Of a stretch of DNA of 64,000 nucleotides, positions 32,425 to 44,133 are shown piece by piece; position 1 is the first letter of the stretch; each line of letters starts with the position of its first letter. Position numbers and translations under genes: made by a program. This DNA comes from Hyaloraphidium curvatum (taxonomy: Eukaryota > Monoblepharomycota > Hyaloraphidiomycetes > Hyaloraphidiales > Hyaloraphidiaceae). The notes under the pieces are model-generated. The model was not told the DNA's origin, ran no database searches, and worked only from the letters and a program-made list of their open reading frames with translations. The DNA lies in NCBI GenBank assembly GCA_025558095.1, contig JAIVFI010000017.1:496001-560000 (forward strand). The letters are read 5' to 3'.

Positions 32425-33735
32425 TCAATCGAACAGCAGCGCGCCCATCATCATCCCCGTCGCCAGCCCTCCCGCTCCGTACAGCAGCGTGTTGTCGTTG
32501 TACCTGCTGTTGTACCCGGGCTGGCCTTGGACGACGACGACCGTGTTCGTCGGCGGCGGGCCGTAACGCACCGGCGGCGGACCGTACGGGGCCGGCGGGT
32601 ACTGGCCGGGGTACGGCTGGCCGTAGTATGGTTGGGGAGGATAGCCCGCGACGGCAGGGGTGTAGGGGGGGTAGCCGGGCGGCGGCGGCGGGCGCCCGTA
32701 CGGTGCCGGGGGAGGTGCCGCGGGCGGGTAGCTGGGCATCGGGGCAAGCTGCGACGGCGGGGGAGGGGGGATGCTGGGCGGCGGAGGGGGGCGCGCTCCG
32801 CCGACGGAAGGCGGGTGCTCGACGGCAGGGGTGCGGGGGTCGTCTGCAGGGAAAGGTGACGTAAGAGATATGGGTGTAAAAAGCACAGAGCTTTCGCACT
32901 CACCCCAAGTGATCTTGGGAGGCTGAACGCGCTCGTTCACAAAGTAGAATCTTTGGGAACGCTGGTCAAAGATCTGGATCCATCCCCTGGAAAGCAAAGA
33001 GCGTTAGCCGACGATCCAACTCAGTCCGGTTGTGATTCTTGAACTCACGGAGGCAAAGGACCACGAGGATCGTTCGGCCCGGGATGAGACGACGGGGCAC
33101 TGGCAGACGAGGAGTGACCGCCCTGCGCCGCCGGCTGCTCCACGGGCACAGCGTTGACGACTCCATCATCGTACGGCGGGGGCATGTCTTCGTCCAGTCC
33201 GTTCTCGAACGAGGAGCTGGCCGCGGCGGCGGACGACGAGCCGGCGTTTGCTTGCGCTGACGACGATGATCCCGCGTGCGCCGATCCCGCGCCCGATCCG
33301 GAGCCGGAGGAGCCACCCTGCGGCTGCCTCGCCAAGCCCTGTGCCACTAGCATCGGCGTGGGCGTCGGGTGCTCGGAGAACTGGTCGGAGTAGTTGGTCG
33401 GACGCGACGCGCCGGAGGATCCGAACGGGTTCGACGATGCGTGGCCCGCGGTGGGAGCGGGTGCCGTGCTCGCCGATGCGGAACTGCCCGATGAGAAGGG
33501 GTTTGCTCCGCGCGCCGGGGCGGCGGCGGGCGCGGGGGGAGGCGGTGCCGGGGCAGTGAGGCGAGGGTCGTCCCATTGCACGGTGGGCGGGTCGGTCTTC
33601 TCGTTTACCTGCGCGGAACGGTCAGTGGGGGGTTGAGGAGAGGGAAGGGAGACCCACGTAGTATGTGTCGCCAGAGTCGGGGTCGACCACGGCTATCCAG
33701 CCGGGGGGGAGCGGCTCCTTCTCGGCGTGCGGCAT
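32425..33735 (-). CDS. WW-domain protein, Pro/Tyr-rich
   Basis: Start MPHAEKEPLPPGWIAVVDPD. The first WW domain is split by an intron (GWIAVVDPDSGDTYYV joined to NEKTDPPTVQWDDPR). A Ser/Ala/Gly-rich linker with two ANPF/SNPFGSS motifs and a DMPPPYDDG stretch follows; PPPY is a ligand for WW domains. A second WW-like unit is RGWIQIFDQRSQRFYFVNE then ITW, joined by an intron to DDPRTP. The tail is Pro/Tyr-rich (PPPPGYPPYTP, QPYYGQPYPG) and ends MMMGALLFD. Proteins of this form act as adaptors, for example for Nedd4-type ligases or membrane trafficking. The role here is inferred. At least three introns. Confidence 0.75.
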
Positions 33736-33987
33736 CGGGGGAGACAACGAGCGGGCGGCGCAAGAAGGGCTTCGCTCTGCGCGTGCCCTAGTCGCGGGCA
33801 AGTACGGACGCCGAAACCGACGGGCGGCGCGGCAGCGGAGATAGCGGCCTTGGACGTGCAGTGACTTTGCGGAGTCACGGAGGCCTGCGCCACGCCGGTC
33901 GCGCACAGCACTTCCGTGGACCTTCGACGATCGAGCACCATTACCGCTCGAATCGAGATGTTGGGACATGTAAGAGAATCGTATTGC

Positions 33988-35045
33988 TCACAGGTGGGCT
34001 CTGACCGCGGATGCCCAGCGGGCCATGCCGTCGGCGAAGCTAGTATGCCTCTGCTCCCAACCAAGCAGCTCGCGGGCCTTCGTGATGTCAAACTCACTAG
34101 AGTTGGCGGAGAAGACCTCGATCGGCGTCCTCGGCTCGCGGTAGGTCACTTTTCCTGGATCGGGTCGCAGTGAGGAAAGGAAACGGGCGCTGGGCGCCCT
34201 GTTCTCACCCTTGAACCCGTTCAGCTTGATTATCGCGTCCAAAATGTCCGAACGCTTTTCCGCCTTAGCATTGATCACGTTGAAGATCTGCCCCTTGACC
34301 TTCGGATCGTCTTTGCGTTCCAGCACGGCCAGGTAGGCCTGTGCGAGATCGTCCACGTGCACCGTCGGCGAGAGCTGGTCCGGGGGCACCGGAAGCGCGA
34401 TCGCGGCCTCGGAGCCGGCAGGCAGCGAGGCAATCATCCTCGCGGCGTTGGCGCCGCCCCTTCCGTAGACCAGCCCGGGTCTGATGACATAGCCGGTCCA
34501 GTCCGAGCTCCCGATGACGCGTTTCTCGAATGCAGGGCGGAAGGCGACGAAAGGAGGCGGTTGCGGTTCGTCGGATTCGGTCAGAGGCCGCTTGAGCTTG
34601 CTCCACGCGTCCCCATAGACCTGATGCATCTCCCGGTCAGTGTTGCCAAACATGGCCAACTGGGCCGTGGGCGGCGTCCTGGAACACCCACCCCGGTCCC
34701 GCTGGTGTAGAGGAAGTAGCCATTCTTCAAGCCCTTTGCCTTCCTCGCCTGCGCCCACAGGTTCGCCGCCCGCTCCACCATCTTTGCGTGCCCCTCGCGG
34801 TCGTCATTGTTCTGGCTCGCGTCGAGCAGCACTTCTGCCTCGGCCGCCGCGTCCGCCCACGCCTCGGGCCGGTCGAGCGCGCCGACGACGGGGCGGATCT
34901 CGTCCTTGGCCAGCTCCTTGGCCTTGGCCTCCGTGCGAGCGAGCGCAAGGACGGGATACCCGTGGAACAGGAGGAGCCGGGAGACGGATTGGCCGATGAA
35001 GCCGGTCGCGCCGATGACGAACACGGCGGGCAGGGAGGGAGGCAT
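33988..35045 (-). CDS. NAD(P)-dependent epimerase/dehydratase-like (extended SDR)
   Basis: Start MPPSLPAVFVIGATGFIGQS, with the Rossmann motif GATGFIG near residue 12. The first exon runs to NGYFLYTSGT. An intron of about 50 nt joins to MFGNTDREMHQVYGDAW. The second exon contains SSDWTGYVIRPGLVYGRGGA, SPTVHVDDLAQAYLAVLER and GQIFNVINAKAEKRSDI, typical of extended SDRs (substrate-binding RPG-V-G and VHVDDLA-A). It ends WASAVRAHL. About 330 residues. The usual catalytic YxxxK is not evident; NmrA-like or reductase activity is possible. Substrate unknown. Confidence 0.8.
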
Positions 35046-35224
35046 GGTAAAGCGAAGGGCCGATGGCAATTCCGTGGGAAGAGGACGGCTCGCGCGTGCG
35101 ATGAACGGAGGGAGACAGATTGCGTGATTCCCTCAGGCAGGTGGTCCAGCGGACGCACGCGGGAAGTCAAGGTCGCGTCGTCATTTGTGAAATGCCATCA
35201 ATGGGAGAAAAGCTATCCGTTCCT

Positions 35225-36335
35225 CTATGCCTCAGGCCTCGTCTTCTCCTGGGACATCCTGTAGACGCCTCGGATCTCCTCGTCGTTCTGGATGGGACGC
35301 TTCTTAGCAAGAGCGCGAACGCAAAACAAGAGCACCCACGTGCGTCGACAAATGCAGGTCCCTGATCAGCCCGTCGTCGACCCTGTAGCACCATCCGTGG
35401 ACGGAAAGCTTCTGCCCCCTGCTCCACGCGTTCTGCACGATGCTGGTGTGGCACACGTTCTCGACGCTCCGTGCCACGTTGAGCTCGCAAAGGAGGTCGG
35501 CCCGCGCGGAGAAATCGGGGATGGGTTCGAGCTGGTGGTGGTGGATGTAGTACAGGTCCTTGATGGCCCGGAGCCAGTTGTCGAGGAGGCCATACTGCTT
35601 GGTCCTGGAGGGGAATGACAATCAGCAGCCGAAAAGACCCGGTTCCAATCGTGCAACTCACCCCATTGCTGCCAGCACTCCTCCGCACGCGTAGTGACCG
35701 CACACGATGATGTGCTTCACCTTGAGCGCCTCCACCGCGTACTGGATGACCGACAGGCACGACAAGTCCGTGTGGTTCACGCAGTTGGCGATGTTGCGGT
35801 GGACAAAGACCTCCCCCGGCAGCAGGCCGACGATCTGGTTCGCCGGGACGCGCGAGTCCGAGCAGCCGAGCCAAAGGAAATCGGGCTGCTGCTGCTTGCT
35901 GAGGGCCTCGAAGAAGCCGGGCAGGTTCTCCCTGGTCTCCTTGGCCCACTTCCGGTTCTCGGCGAGGAGGTCCTCGATGGTCACTTCGCGTTTGAACGAG
36001 TCGCCGCCGCTGTCCGTCGGGGAGGTGGAGGAGGAGTATCCCCGGCGGGAAAGCGAGGGCAGGATGGAGGAGGACGGCGAGGAAGGGGTCCCCGTGAGGA
36101 AGCTATGCAACGTCGGCACCGCCGCTCCGGTGCCGGAGGAGGACGGCGCCGCGGAATGGCGCTGCGATTGTCCATGTTCCCATGGCGCGTGTGCTCCGCC
36201 GCAGCCGCATGTTGACGGCGCCTCGCGTCCCGCGGAGGTCGAGAAACGGGCCGCAGCGGGGACAACGACTCCCGCACGTCTCGGAGCGGACCCCAACGAA
36301 GCTCCTCGAAGCAGACACCGGGCCAGGGACGCCAT
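35225..36335 (-). CDS. mitochondrial beta-carbonic anhydrase
   Basis: Converts CO2 to bicarbonate. Start [20 protein letters not shown] is Arg/Ser/Ala-rich without early acidic residues, a good mitochondrial presequence. A long variable region leads to [16 protein letters not shown]. Zinc ligands are in [13 protein letters not shown] (Cys, with the Asp-Arg dyad) and in [18 protein letters not shown] (His and Cys); other motifs are [10 protein letters not shown] and [10 protein letters not shown]. An intron after LAAMG joins to [18 protein letters not shown]. The last exon after LHLSTH encodes [19 protein letters not shown] and ends TRPEA. All key residues are intact. Confidence 0.93.
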
Positions 36336-36511
36336 TTCTTGTCAACTTCGTGGCGTCTCAGAAGGCCAGGGCGAGGCGTCGGTAGCTGTCCGCCCCTCTC
36401 GTCCGGAGCCTCAAGGGCGACGTACCACAAGGAGGCCGAAAGCACAAGTGTCCAGCTCAGGATAAACAAATCTGTACAACGAGCCAAGGAAGGACGACAC
36501 ATCGTGCGATC

Positions 36512-37838
36512 TCACTGCGCGGCGGCCGCCACGGACTTGGCGACCTCGACCTCCGCAGCGGCCGGAGGCTCCTCCTTCTTCCCGATCTCAAGGTGGGTGA
36601 TGGGGTCGCGCGTGCTGTTCCACTCCTTGAGCCAGCGGGGGTAGGAGGGCGAGATCGTGCCAAACAGCTTGTCGAAGCCGATGACGCCGGCGTTGATCGA
36701 GTCTGCGAGGAAGCAAGGCGTCAGTATCACCGGCAGGCAAAGGTGAAGGCCAATCCGCACAGTTGCCATCGAACTTGCGGTCTGGCGAACGAACGGGCGT
36801 AAGTAGGGACCAGCCAGAGCTGCGAACGATGTACGCACGGTGGTAGTCATGGAAGCGAACGTCCGGAATGAAAGGAATGTCGTCTGAAAACCAAGTCAGC
36901 AACGACGCCGTTGAGCTGGGGAAAAGGACGTACATCCGCAGTGCACCATGGTGCCGTGCAGGTTCCGCCAGGCGAGGAAAGACCAGAAAGTGACCGGGTG
37001 GCCGCCGATCATCGGGGGAGGCATGAGGACGGGCACGTTGCTGAAGATGACGTCGATCGGGTCCGCATAGAGATTGGCGAGTGAAAAAGGAGTCCTGTTC
37101 TCGTGGTGGCGCTGCGAGGGTGTCAGATGGGACACGAGATGGGCAGGACGACCGCGGGCACCTTATGGATCCACTTGTAGAGCCACGGGTGGTGGAAGAG
37201 CCGGTGCATGGCGTAGAACATGAACTCCGCCATGATCTCGCTGATTATGAACTCGACGATGAAGCGGAGGACAGAGGGCATTTTCTGAAACGCGGAAGAA
37301 TGGTGAGCGAGCACTGACCATAGAGCAGGTAGAATCTTACGTAAAAGTCCCTCTCCCGGACGCCCTTCCTCCACATCGGGTAGACAAACTTCTTCTGCAC
37401 ATAGCCGATAACATAGTACTGGGTGACGTAGGAGACCACGAAAGTCTTGAGCACGTGCAGGAGCGACGGCGGCGGGTTCTCCTTCTGCAGCCTGTACCGC
37501 ATGAGCGCCCGCGGCTGAATGAAGTCGAGGAGGGTGAACGCAAGCGTCGGACCTGCAAGGTGTGAGCCGCCGACGCGCAACAGAGCATAGAGCTACTAAC
37601 CCCAAAACGTGGGCTCCGAAATGGTGCCCCCGACGCCGTAGAACAGCCGCTTCGCGAGCTTCTCGGTGTCGGGGGTCGATTTCCCGATGCTTTCGTACCA
37701 GCGCCGTCCCCGTTCCGATTTAATGAAGGCGACGGTGGCTGCCATGATCGTGGCCGGGAAGACGAGCTCCTTCCAGTCGGGCAGAATGGGGTGCTCCACC
37801 CGTTCCTCGCGGTCGTCGAGCTTCGAGGCGGCCACCAT
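36512..37838 (-). CDS. fatty acid hydroxylase/sterol desaturase family membrane protein
   Basis: Start MVAASKLDDREERVEHP. The N-terminal part has a hydrophobic segment (LVFPATIMAATVAFI). Later exons give LLHVLKTFVVSYVTQYYVIGY, RFIVEFIISEIMAEFMFYAMHRLFHHPWLY (two blocks: IMAEFMFYAMH, RLFHHPWLY), then HHENRTPFS and FHDYHRA. These are the His boxes (HxxxHH, HxxHHE, HDxHH types) that bind the di-iron centre. The last exon reads DSINAGVIGFDKLFGTIS and ends in an Ala/Glu-rich tail. At least five introns. The family includes C-4 sterol methyl oxidase, C-5 desaturase and sphingolipid hydroxylases; the exact reaction is not clear from sequence. Confidence 0.82.
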
Positions 37839-38416
37839 TGTGCTCCTTCAGGTGGGGTTCGCGGGGGGAGATCCGGTGCGACTCAGGCGCTCCTCGCCGC
37901 GCTCAGCGGGCTCCCAAGAGGCCACCCAATGAGCGTCCGCGGGCAAAACAAGCAGTCCGCGGGCGTCGCGAAGGGGGCGAGGTGCGGCCTTGGCCGCCGG
38001 GAGCGCACGTTGAATCGGCGGAGCAATGGCTTCGGTGCCCTTGCGGCAAATTCTTCAGTTGTCTCCCACATCCTCTCCCGCGTCCTTTCCCGAGGCAAAC
38101 TATTCAGAAACTCAGCGACCATAACAAGCGCATCCCCTTCCGCAGCACTGGACGCTGCGGGGGATCTGGTGCCTATTGAAGTGTCCCGCGTGGTTTCATT
38201 CCGGCCCCTTCCTGGCGAGATGCTAGCTTCCTTCTTCCCCTTCACGCTGTCCCCGCAGGCATACATCCTTTGCATGCCCATGTCTCCGCTTTCCATCCGT
38301 CCATCCAATCCCGGTGAAGAACCTCAATGCACCCGAACGGTCGTCGTGAGGAACTTCACCTGCATCGCCGTCCTTATTGCGGGCAAAAGATCAACAAAAG
38401 TCCAACCATAAGTGCC
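37839..38416. other. intergenic region with duplicated tract
   Basis: 578 bp upstream of the fatty-acid-hydroxylase gene and downstream of the SnoaL-like gene. Roughly 38095-38390 resembles 39015-39310. Part of it (about 38324-38380, minus strand) translates to a decayed copy of the last residues of the metalloprotease. No intact gene was seen. Confidence 0.6.
38095..38390. repeat. degenerate direct repeat, left copy (flanks SnoaL-like gene)
   Basis: Similar in order and orientation to 39015-39310. Clearest blocks are GCACTGGACGCTGCGGGG (right copy GCACTGGACACTGCGGGG), CCATCCAATCCC and CGCCGTCCT. Read on the minus strand it includes TAMQVKFLTTTVRVH then stop, against TATRVKVVTKTVRVR then stop at the end of the metalloprotease gene. 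Confidence 0.65.
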
Positions 38417-38917
38417 TCAACTGCTGGTGGTCGCCACCGCAGCACGTGCCTTGGCCTCTTCCATGAACTGCAGCGGACTTTCCGGTTCCGAGCTATGCTG
38501 CTTGAAGGCCAAGGCTTTGATCCGCCATCGTCCATCGTCGCCCTTTTGCAGCTTCATGGAATACGATCCGATGGTGGTCCAGACACGGTCCTCCGTGCCG
38601 CCGTCCTCGGGCGGCAATACATGGGTCGCCGTAACGCCCGCGCGCAAAGCAGCAGTCCCCGCGGCTGCGTCGGCGTCCAGGAACGTGATTTCGACGTCGT
38701 GCCGCGTCGAAAGGAAGCCGGCCATCATTCCGCTCCACGCGGCCATGTTGGCCTCGCGCGGCAGGTCCTTGAAAGGTTCGCCGCCGACAATCGCCGTGTA
38801 GTCGGCGTCGAAGACGGGGCAGAAGCTGTCCAGGCAAGTCTGCCACTCCCGTCCGTCCAGGGCAGAAAAGTAGCGCGCGAGGGCATTTCTGACGGCGGTT
38901 TCCGCGGCAGCTGCCAT
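38417..38917 (-). CDS. SnoaL-like/NTF2-fold protein
   Basis: Single exon, 166 codons, start MAAAAETAVRNALARYFSAL. The pattern (helix, WQTCLDSFCPVFDADYTAIV, FKDLPREANMAAWSGMMAGF, HDVEITFLDADAAAGTAAL, DRVWTTIGSYSMKLQKGDDGRWRIKAL as short blocks) fits the SnoaL-like polyketide-cyclase/ketosteroid-isomerase fold. Members bind small hydrophobic molecules or act as isomerases or hydratases; many have no known function. The gene lies between the two copies of a degenerate direct repeat, so it may have come with, or been copied in, a local tandem duplication. Confidence 0.75.
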   Translation of the reverse strand: MAAAAETAVRNALARYFSALDGREWQTCLDSFCPVFDADYTAIVGGEPFKDLPREANMAAWSGMMAGFLSTRHDVEITFLDADAAAGTAALRAGVTATHVLPPEDGGTEDRVWTTIGSYSMKLQKGDDGRWRIKALAFKQHSSEPESPLQFMEEAKARAAVATTSS

Positions 38918-39014
38918 AGTGGAAACGCGTCGGTAGCAATTGGGATTTGGAGCGCGCTCGCCGAAACGATGCCGGTCCTTGTCGCCCAAATCCTTGGCTT
39001 CTTCTTTCGCGAAA

Positions 39015-39310
39015 GCAAGGCTATTTTCAATCTTTCACATCGCCAACACATATTTTCTAGTAGCACTGGACACTGCGGGGATGCGGGGGATTGGATTCCA
39101 ACCAAAGTCGTTCTCACTCCTGCAGATCTCGCTCGCCTCGCTGCCTACGTTCCACGCTGGCCTTCTTCTGCTGTCCTTTTAACCTTTATGTACACCGTTT
39201 TCAAAGTTCAGCTATTTCATCCTTCCATCCAATCCCAGAAGAGCCCCTCAACGCACCCGGACCGTTTTAGTCACGACCTTCACCCGCGTCGCCGTCCTCG
39301 TGCGAGTGGT
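39015..39310. repeat. degenerate direct repeat, right copy
   Basis: Counterpart of 38095-38390. Its distal part is the 3' end of the metalloprotease coding region and its 3' UTR, so this is the likely source copy. Confidence 0.65.
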
Positions 39311-41106
39311 CGTCGATTTGGCCACCGTCTTCGTCGTCGTCTTGTAGATTGTGGTGGTCGCGGATCCGACCTGCACCGTCGTCGTGACCTCGACGGTCTG
39401 CTGCACCGTGACGGTCGAAACCACGGGAGGCAGCTGCAGGGTCTCGGTACTCGTCACGGCAGGGAGCTGGATCGTGGTGGTGGAAAAGACTGTGACCGGC
39501 GCGCATCCGACGGGGGGAGTGGTCGCGGTGGGAGAGGGAGGCGCTGCCGTCGTGGATGCCCGGAAGGTCGAGGTGCGAGGTGCGGTCGAAGAGGCAGCAC
39601 CGGGCGACGTCTTTGCCGTCAAAGTCCGGCTCGCGCTCGCCGTCCTGCTCTTCGTCGCCGTGCGCGACCGCGTGCTCGTCTGGCTGCGGGTCCGGGTGCT
39701 CTGCGAGGCAAGCCCGACGACCTGCGCGCGGAACCCGGCGATCTCGGCGGCGACGTTGTTGAGCGAGCGCGCATTGTCGGCGCCCGCGCGGCCGGTGGCG
39801 CGGTTGTTGTAGTTGACGTTGGGGTTGGACCAGTGCGCGACGGTGGGGCAGTTGACGAGGTCGCAGTCGTAGGCCCTGCGGATGCGCGTCAGCACGCGAA
39901 GCGGCGCACGGCCATGCATCCCGCAAGCTCACATGATGGTTCTGAAGCTAAACTGTCCCTCGACGTGCTGGTAGCCGTACGAATACGCGAACGCGCCCGG
40001 CGCCCCGCCCGCGTTGGCCTGGTCGTGGTCGCACCCCATGTTGTGCCCGCACTCGTGGGCCAAGGTGAAGTCGGCGATGCATTCCGCGCTGCTGACGGCG
40101 AATCCGTAGTCGTCGTTGCTGGCCGAGCCCGGGTCGGTGAGGATCCAGCCTTTCCCACAGTACGCATCGTCGTTGATGTACAGATGCACGAGGTCCGCGC
40201 CGTACTCGTTGCGCAGGGCATGCACGCTGTCCATGTAGCCGTCGTTGGTCCCCGTCAGGTCGTCCAGGGCGTAACGGAAGTCGTCCCAGTCGTAGTTGAC
40301 CTGCGCCACGTGCACGAGCCGGAACCTGATGTTCACCAGGCTGTTCCTGAAGGCATCGTTGGCGAGCTCGATGTCGTGCTCGTAGATCAGCCGCGGGTTG
40401 GCGGCGCCCCACGCGCGCGCCGAGGCGGGGGTGTAGAGGCCGAGGACGTCGACGGTGTAGATGCCGTCGGGGCCCGGGAGGGCCTGGCGCCGGCTGAGCC
40501 TGGGCTCGCCGCCGGTGCGATTCGAAGCGGGGGGCCTTTCGGGGTGCGCGAAGCTGGGCTTGGCGGTAAGGTTGACCTGCTTTATGCGGTGCACGCCGGG
40601 AGCTTCGGGGAGGATCTGGTGGCCGAGGTCAGACCGGCAGCACAGTCTTGCAGACGAGCCAATACCTTGAAGGTTCCGGAGGCCGTGATGATTGTGCCGA
40701 CAATGTCGCCGGCCGGAGAGGCGGTCAGAGAGACGTAACCGGTGCCGTTCACATCCAAGTCCCCGAACCAGGTAGTCATCTCGTCGGACTCAACGACCTG
40801 CGACCGCACCGCGGAGAAGGTTGCGTCGTTGAAGAGCGGCAGCGCGATCCGCTCGGGCCCGCCGGCGGCGAGCAGGCTGGGGTTTGCCCCGACGCGGCGC
40901 TCGCGCGCGGCGAACCGGTCCGGCCGGGCGTCGGGGAGCGCGTCCATGGGCGGGAGGTCGGAGAACAGGGAGGGAGGCCCGGCGGCGCGCGCGTTGCCGG
41001 CCAGGAGGAGCGCGGGGAGGAGCACCGCCAGGGCGGAAGCTCGGAACGAGAAGCTGCGCGCGCCGGGGCGGATCGCGGCGGATCCCGCGAAGCGGCGGGC
41101 GGGCAT
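39248..41106 (-). CDS. secreted zinc metalloprotease (reprolysin-like/M72-type)
   Basis: Start MPARRFAGSAAIRPG leads into a hydrophobic signal (ALAVLLPALLLAGNARA). The propeptide region includes DLDVNGTGYVSL. An intron joins GTFK to ILPEAPGVHRIKQVN. The catalytic domain has TVDVLGLYTPASAR, ADLVHLYINDD and the zinc motif TLAHECGHNMGCDHD. An intron splits the Met-turn: FRTIM joined to AYDCDLVNCPTVAHWSNP. This order matches bacterial-type peptidyl-Asp and related metallopeptidases (M12B/M72 group). The tail is about 130 residues of Ser/Thr/Arg with SRTxT repeats and a Thr/Val-rich end (KVVTKTVRVR), possibly O-glycosylated. All catalytic residues are present. Confidence 0.85.
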
Positions 41107-42226
41107 CGCGGAGACTTGTGGGGAGAGCCTTAGCAAGCTGATGCGTTGGATTCCGACGTCGAAACGGTTCGCCGGAGAGTCAAAGGTTGGTTTGAGGACG
41201 TCTGGGTGTCAGCCGCCTGCCGCACGGATCCTATCGCGCGGCAAGCACAGCATCCTCAGGGATCGCGGAGGCTCGCTTACGTTCGGAAAGCGATCCACCA
41301 CTTCGAATCCGTACATTGAAGAGCCAGAGTTGGCGTTGATGCCGCTGATGGAGGGAGAATGTGCTCGCAGTCCCGCTTTGATCCGCCCTTACCTTGGACA
41401 ATGCATCCGTTCGGTGCGGGCTGTGTCGGTCGGACCTCCGACCTCCGACCTCCGACTGGCCGACCGGCCGCACCGGTGAGGTTGCCGCTGCCGCTTGCCG
41501 CTCGGTTCCTGAAAGTCCGAACCGAGCATGACGTCGGCGCTCCGAGGCACCGCCCGGCCTTCTCGAGCTCGGCCGTCGACGCAGAGCTGGATCCGATGCC
41601 TCCGTTTAGATCCGCAACGCTGCGGCTCGACCTGCCGATTGGTGAGGCTGCGAACAGCCGCCCGTGCTGCTCGGGCGGTGGTCGGATCCGCTTGCGCTCG
41701 AAGATTCGTCCCCGCGTCGCAGCTGCATACCATCTCGAACAACGACCAGCGTTGTACACCATCTTTCTCATGCGAAAGCTGCGAAGCACGGTCGAAATCT
41801 TCTCACATTCTTGTCGTCATCTGCCCACTGGCAGAAGGCTCTCCTTAGCCGAAACGTGAGCGGCGCCATCCCCATCAAGCTGCCTCCAGACCCCCGGCGA
41901 TCCTCGAGGAAGCCTTCGAAGAAGAAGGATACGCGCTTTATGCGGCGAGATTCGGCGTCGCGGTGTGTGCAGCCATCTATCTGGCCAGGTGCCCGTTGCG
42001 CAATGTGGCGAACCGTCTGTTCAGGCACACTCCAAACTCCGCGACGCCACCTGCACGCGGGGGAGCCCTCCGCGCGCCGTCCCGCTGCCGAATCCCGCGC
42101 AGCCGGCGCTCCCGCGTCGCGCGCACCCGCGAGGCGCCTCCGCCGCGGTCGGTGCGGGCGCGAGGGGCGGGCAACTCCGCGCGCGTGACCGCCGCGCGAC
42201 ACCCAAACACCCCGCGCGGCGCCCGA
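41107..42226. other. long divergent intergenic region with a short tandem repeat
   Basis: 1,120 bp between head-to-head genes. Near 41430-41460 there is a short tandem repeat of the unit CCTCCGA (GACCTCCGACCTCCGACC), followed by GGCCGACCGGCC. Frames here show no recognised motif. No RNA gene was seen. Confidence 0.4.
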
Positions 42227-44065
42227 ATGGCAGAAGCGGGCACTCCCGCCGAGGGCGCCACGCCGCCGGACGCGCCCCGCCGCCGCCGGCTGTCCCCGGC
42301 CGCGCTGCCGAGCGAGGTGCTGCTCCAGGTGTTCAAGTGGCTGCCCGCGAAGGACGTGGTCTCGGTGTCGCTCGTGTGCCGCAAGTTCTACCGCTGCTCG
42401 GTCGACCCGAGCGTCTGGTTCGCGCTGTGCCAGGGCGGCACGGGCCGCGAGGGCGTGCGCGTGGAGCAGCGCCGCTTCGCGCCGCACGTCGACTGGCGCC
42501 TCGAGTTCCGCTGGCGCCACGGCAGGTGGCGCGTGTACGACATGAACCGCGAGAGCGGCAGCGTGGGGCACAAAGGAATCGGTGGGACTGGGTCCGGGCT
42601 GCCGCCGCCGTGGGGCTGACAGTTCTTTCCCAGTCTGGGACGTCCAGTACGACGAGGACACGGAAAAGGCCTTCACCGCAAGCGCCGACGGCACCATCAA
42701 GATCTTCTCGCTCCACCCGGTGTGGCACCCGTACCTGGAGGAGACCCAGGAGTTCCGCTGCGCGCAGACCATCCCGGCCTTCCACGGCCTCGCCACGCGC
42801 CTGGATCCCACCATTTTCGGGGCCTCGCTCGCGATCAGGAGGCTGAGCTCGAAGGCGTTGCTGAGCAGCTGGGAAGGTGGGTGGATTCCATTGGGCTGCA
42901 AGAATGCTTTTGACCCTCCCGTCTACCAGGTTACCTTCGCGTCCTCGACGTCGAGTACGGCAGATTCCTCGCCACCTGGCTCGCCCACGAAAAAACGGTA
43001 TCATCGACCTGGTCTGTCCGCCAGGCCGGGCTGCCAGCTTCTGCCGCCCCTTCCCTCGTGGCCACGGGCTCGGCCGACCGCACGATCCGCCTCTTTGATC
43101 TGCGCACCCCGCCCACGATGAGCAAGCCGTCGCCGTTCGCGAGCGCCGGGTCGGCGGCGCCGGCCAAGGCCGTCATGGAGTTCCGAAACCTCGAGGGGAC
43201 GGTGCTGTGCCTGGCCCAGCAGAGGGGCAACGACAATATGCTCGTCGCGGGCGGCCGCTTCAAGAGCATCTCCCTGTTTGACCTCAGGCAGCCCACCGGG
43301 TCGACGGCGGCCGACGTGGATCCCGCACCCCGCGCTCTGAAGCACCTCTTTGTCGGCGCCTACACGTACGCGCTCCTGCCGGACCCGCTGTTCCCCAACT
43401 GCATGTACTCGGGCAGCGGCGACCGCCGCGGCGCCATCCTCGACCGCTGGCGGCTCGACGAGACGACCCTGGCCTCACCCAGCGCCCACACCGGCCTCAT
43501 CTCCCGGCTCCGGGGCTCGCAGACCCCGCACCGCAGCTTCATCTCCGCCATCGCCGCGCGCGACGACCTCGCCTCGAGCACCGTCGGCGGCTCCATCGTC
43601 ACGGCCTCGTGGGACGGCGTGCTCAGCCTGTGGGACCCCGCGACCTCTTGCCAGCTCCCGCACCCCGAGGCGGGGGACAACGACCCCAAGGTCCGCCGCG
43701 CGATCGTGCAGGCCGGCTTCGACGCCAGTTCGCCGCACCCCCGCGGTCCCGCGCGCGCCTTGGCGCCCCCGCACGCGGCGCAGAGCGCCTCCTTCACCGG
43801 CCTCGCCCTCGGGCGCACCCGCATCCTCGCGTCCCATTTCGGCGGCGCGGCGTGCCTCGACCTGTCCCCGCGGTTCTTCCACCGCCAGGGCGGGGACGAG
43901 TACTCGTTCGACGGGCGGGACGTGTGGGAGGATCCGGAGGAGGACGAGTTCCGCGTCGCGGGGAGGGAGTGGCCCGCTTGGATGAGGCCCACGTGGGGGA
44001 TGAGGGGGATATTGGGGAGGATGGTGAACGGGCAGGGGGGGCACCCGCCGGCCGGGCATTCCTGA
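42227..44065 (+). CDS. F-box/WD40-repeat protein
   Basis: Start MAEAGTPAEGATPPD. F-box: LSPAALPSEVLLQVFKWLPAKDVVSVSLVCRKFYRCS (as blocks LPSEVLLQVFKWL, VSVSLVCRKFY). Introns near 42580-42640, 42870-42940. WD-type strands follow: FTASADGTIKIFSL, VATGSADRTIRLFDLR, LVAGGRFKSISLFDLRQ, MYSGSGDRRGAILDRW and SIVTASWDGVLSLWDP. Likely substrate receptor of an SCF ubiquitin ligase, with the propeller binding the target. The end is a charged tail (EDPEEDEFRV) closing in Gly/Pro. About 530 residues, usual for FBXW proteins. Which FBXW type is not clear. Confidence 0.85.
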
Positions 44066-44133
44066 CGGGTCGGGGAGCGTGGGAAGGAAGGAAGGTTTAG
44101 TCGAGCCAGCTCTACTGTATGCCTCTAGAATGA

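Noticed and set aside
38327-40738. Plus-strand open frame of 803 codons
   Set aside because: It runs antisense to the SnoaL-like gene and the metalloprotease, both well supported, and contains no domain.
41430-41470. CCTCCGA tandem repeat as a regulatory array
   Set aside because: Only about three units; too short to claim more than a microsatellite.
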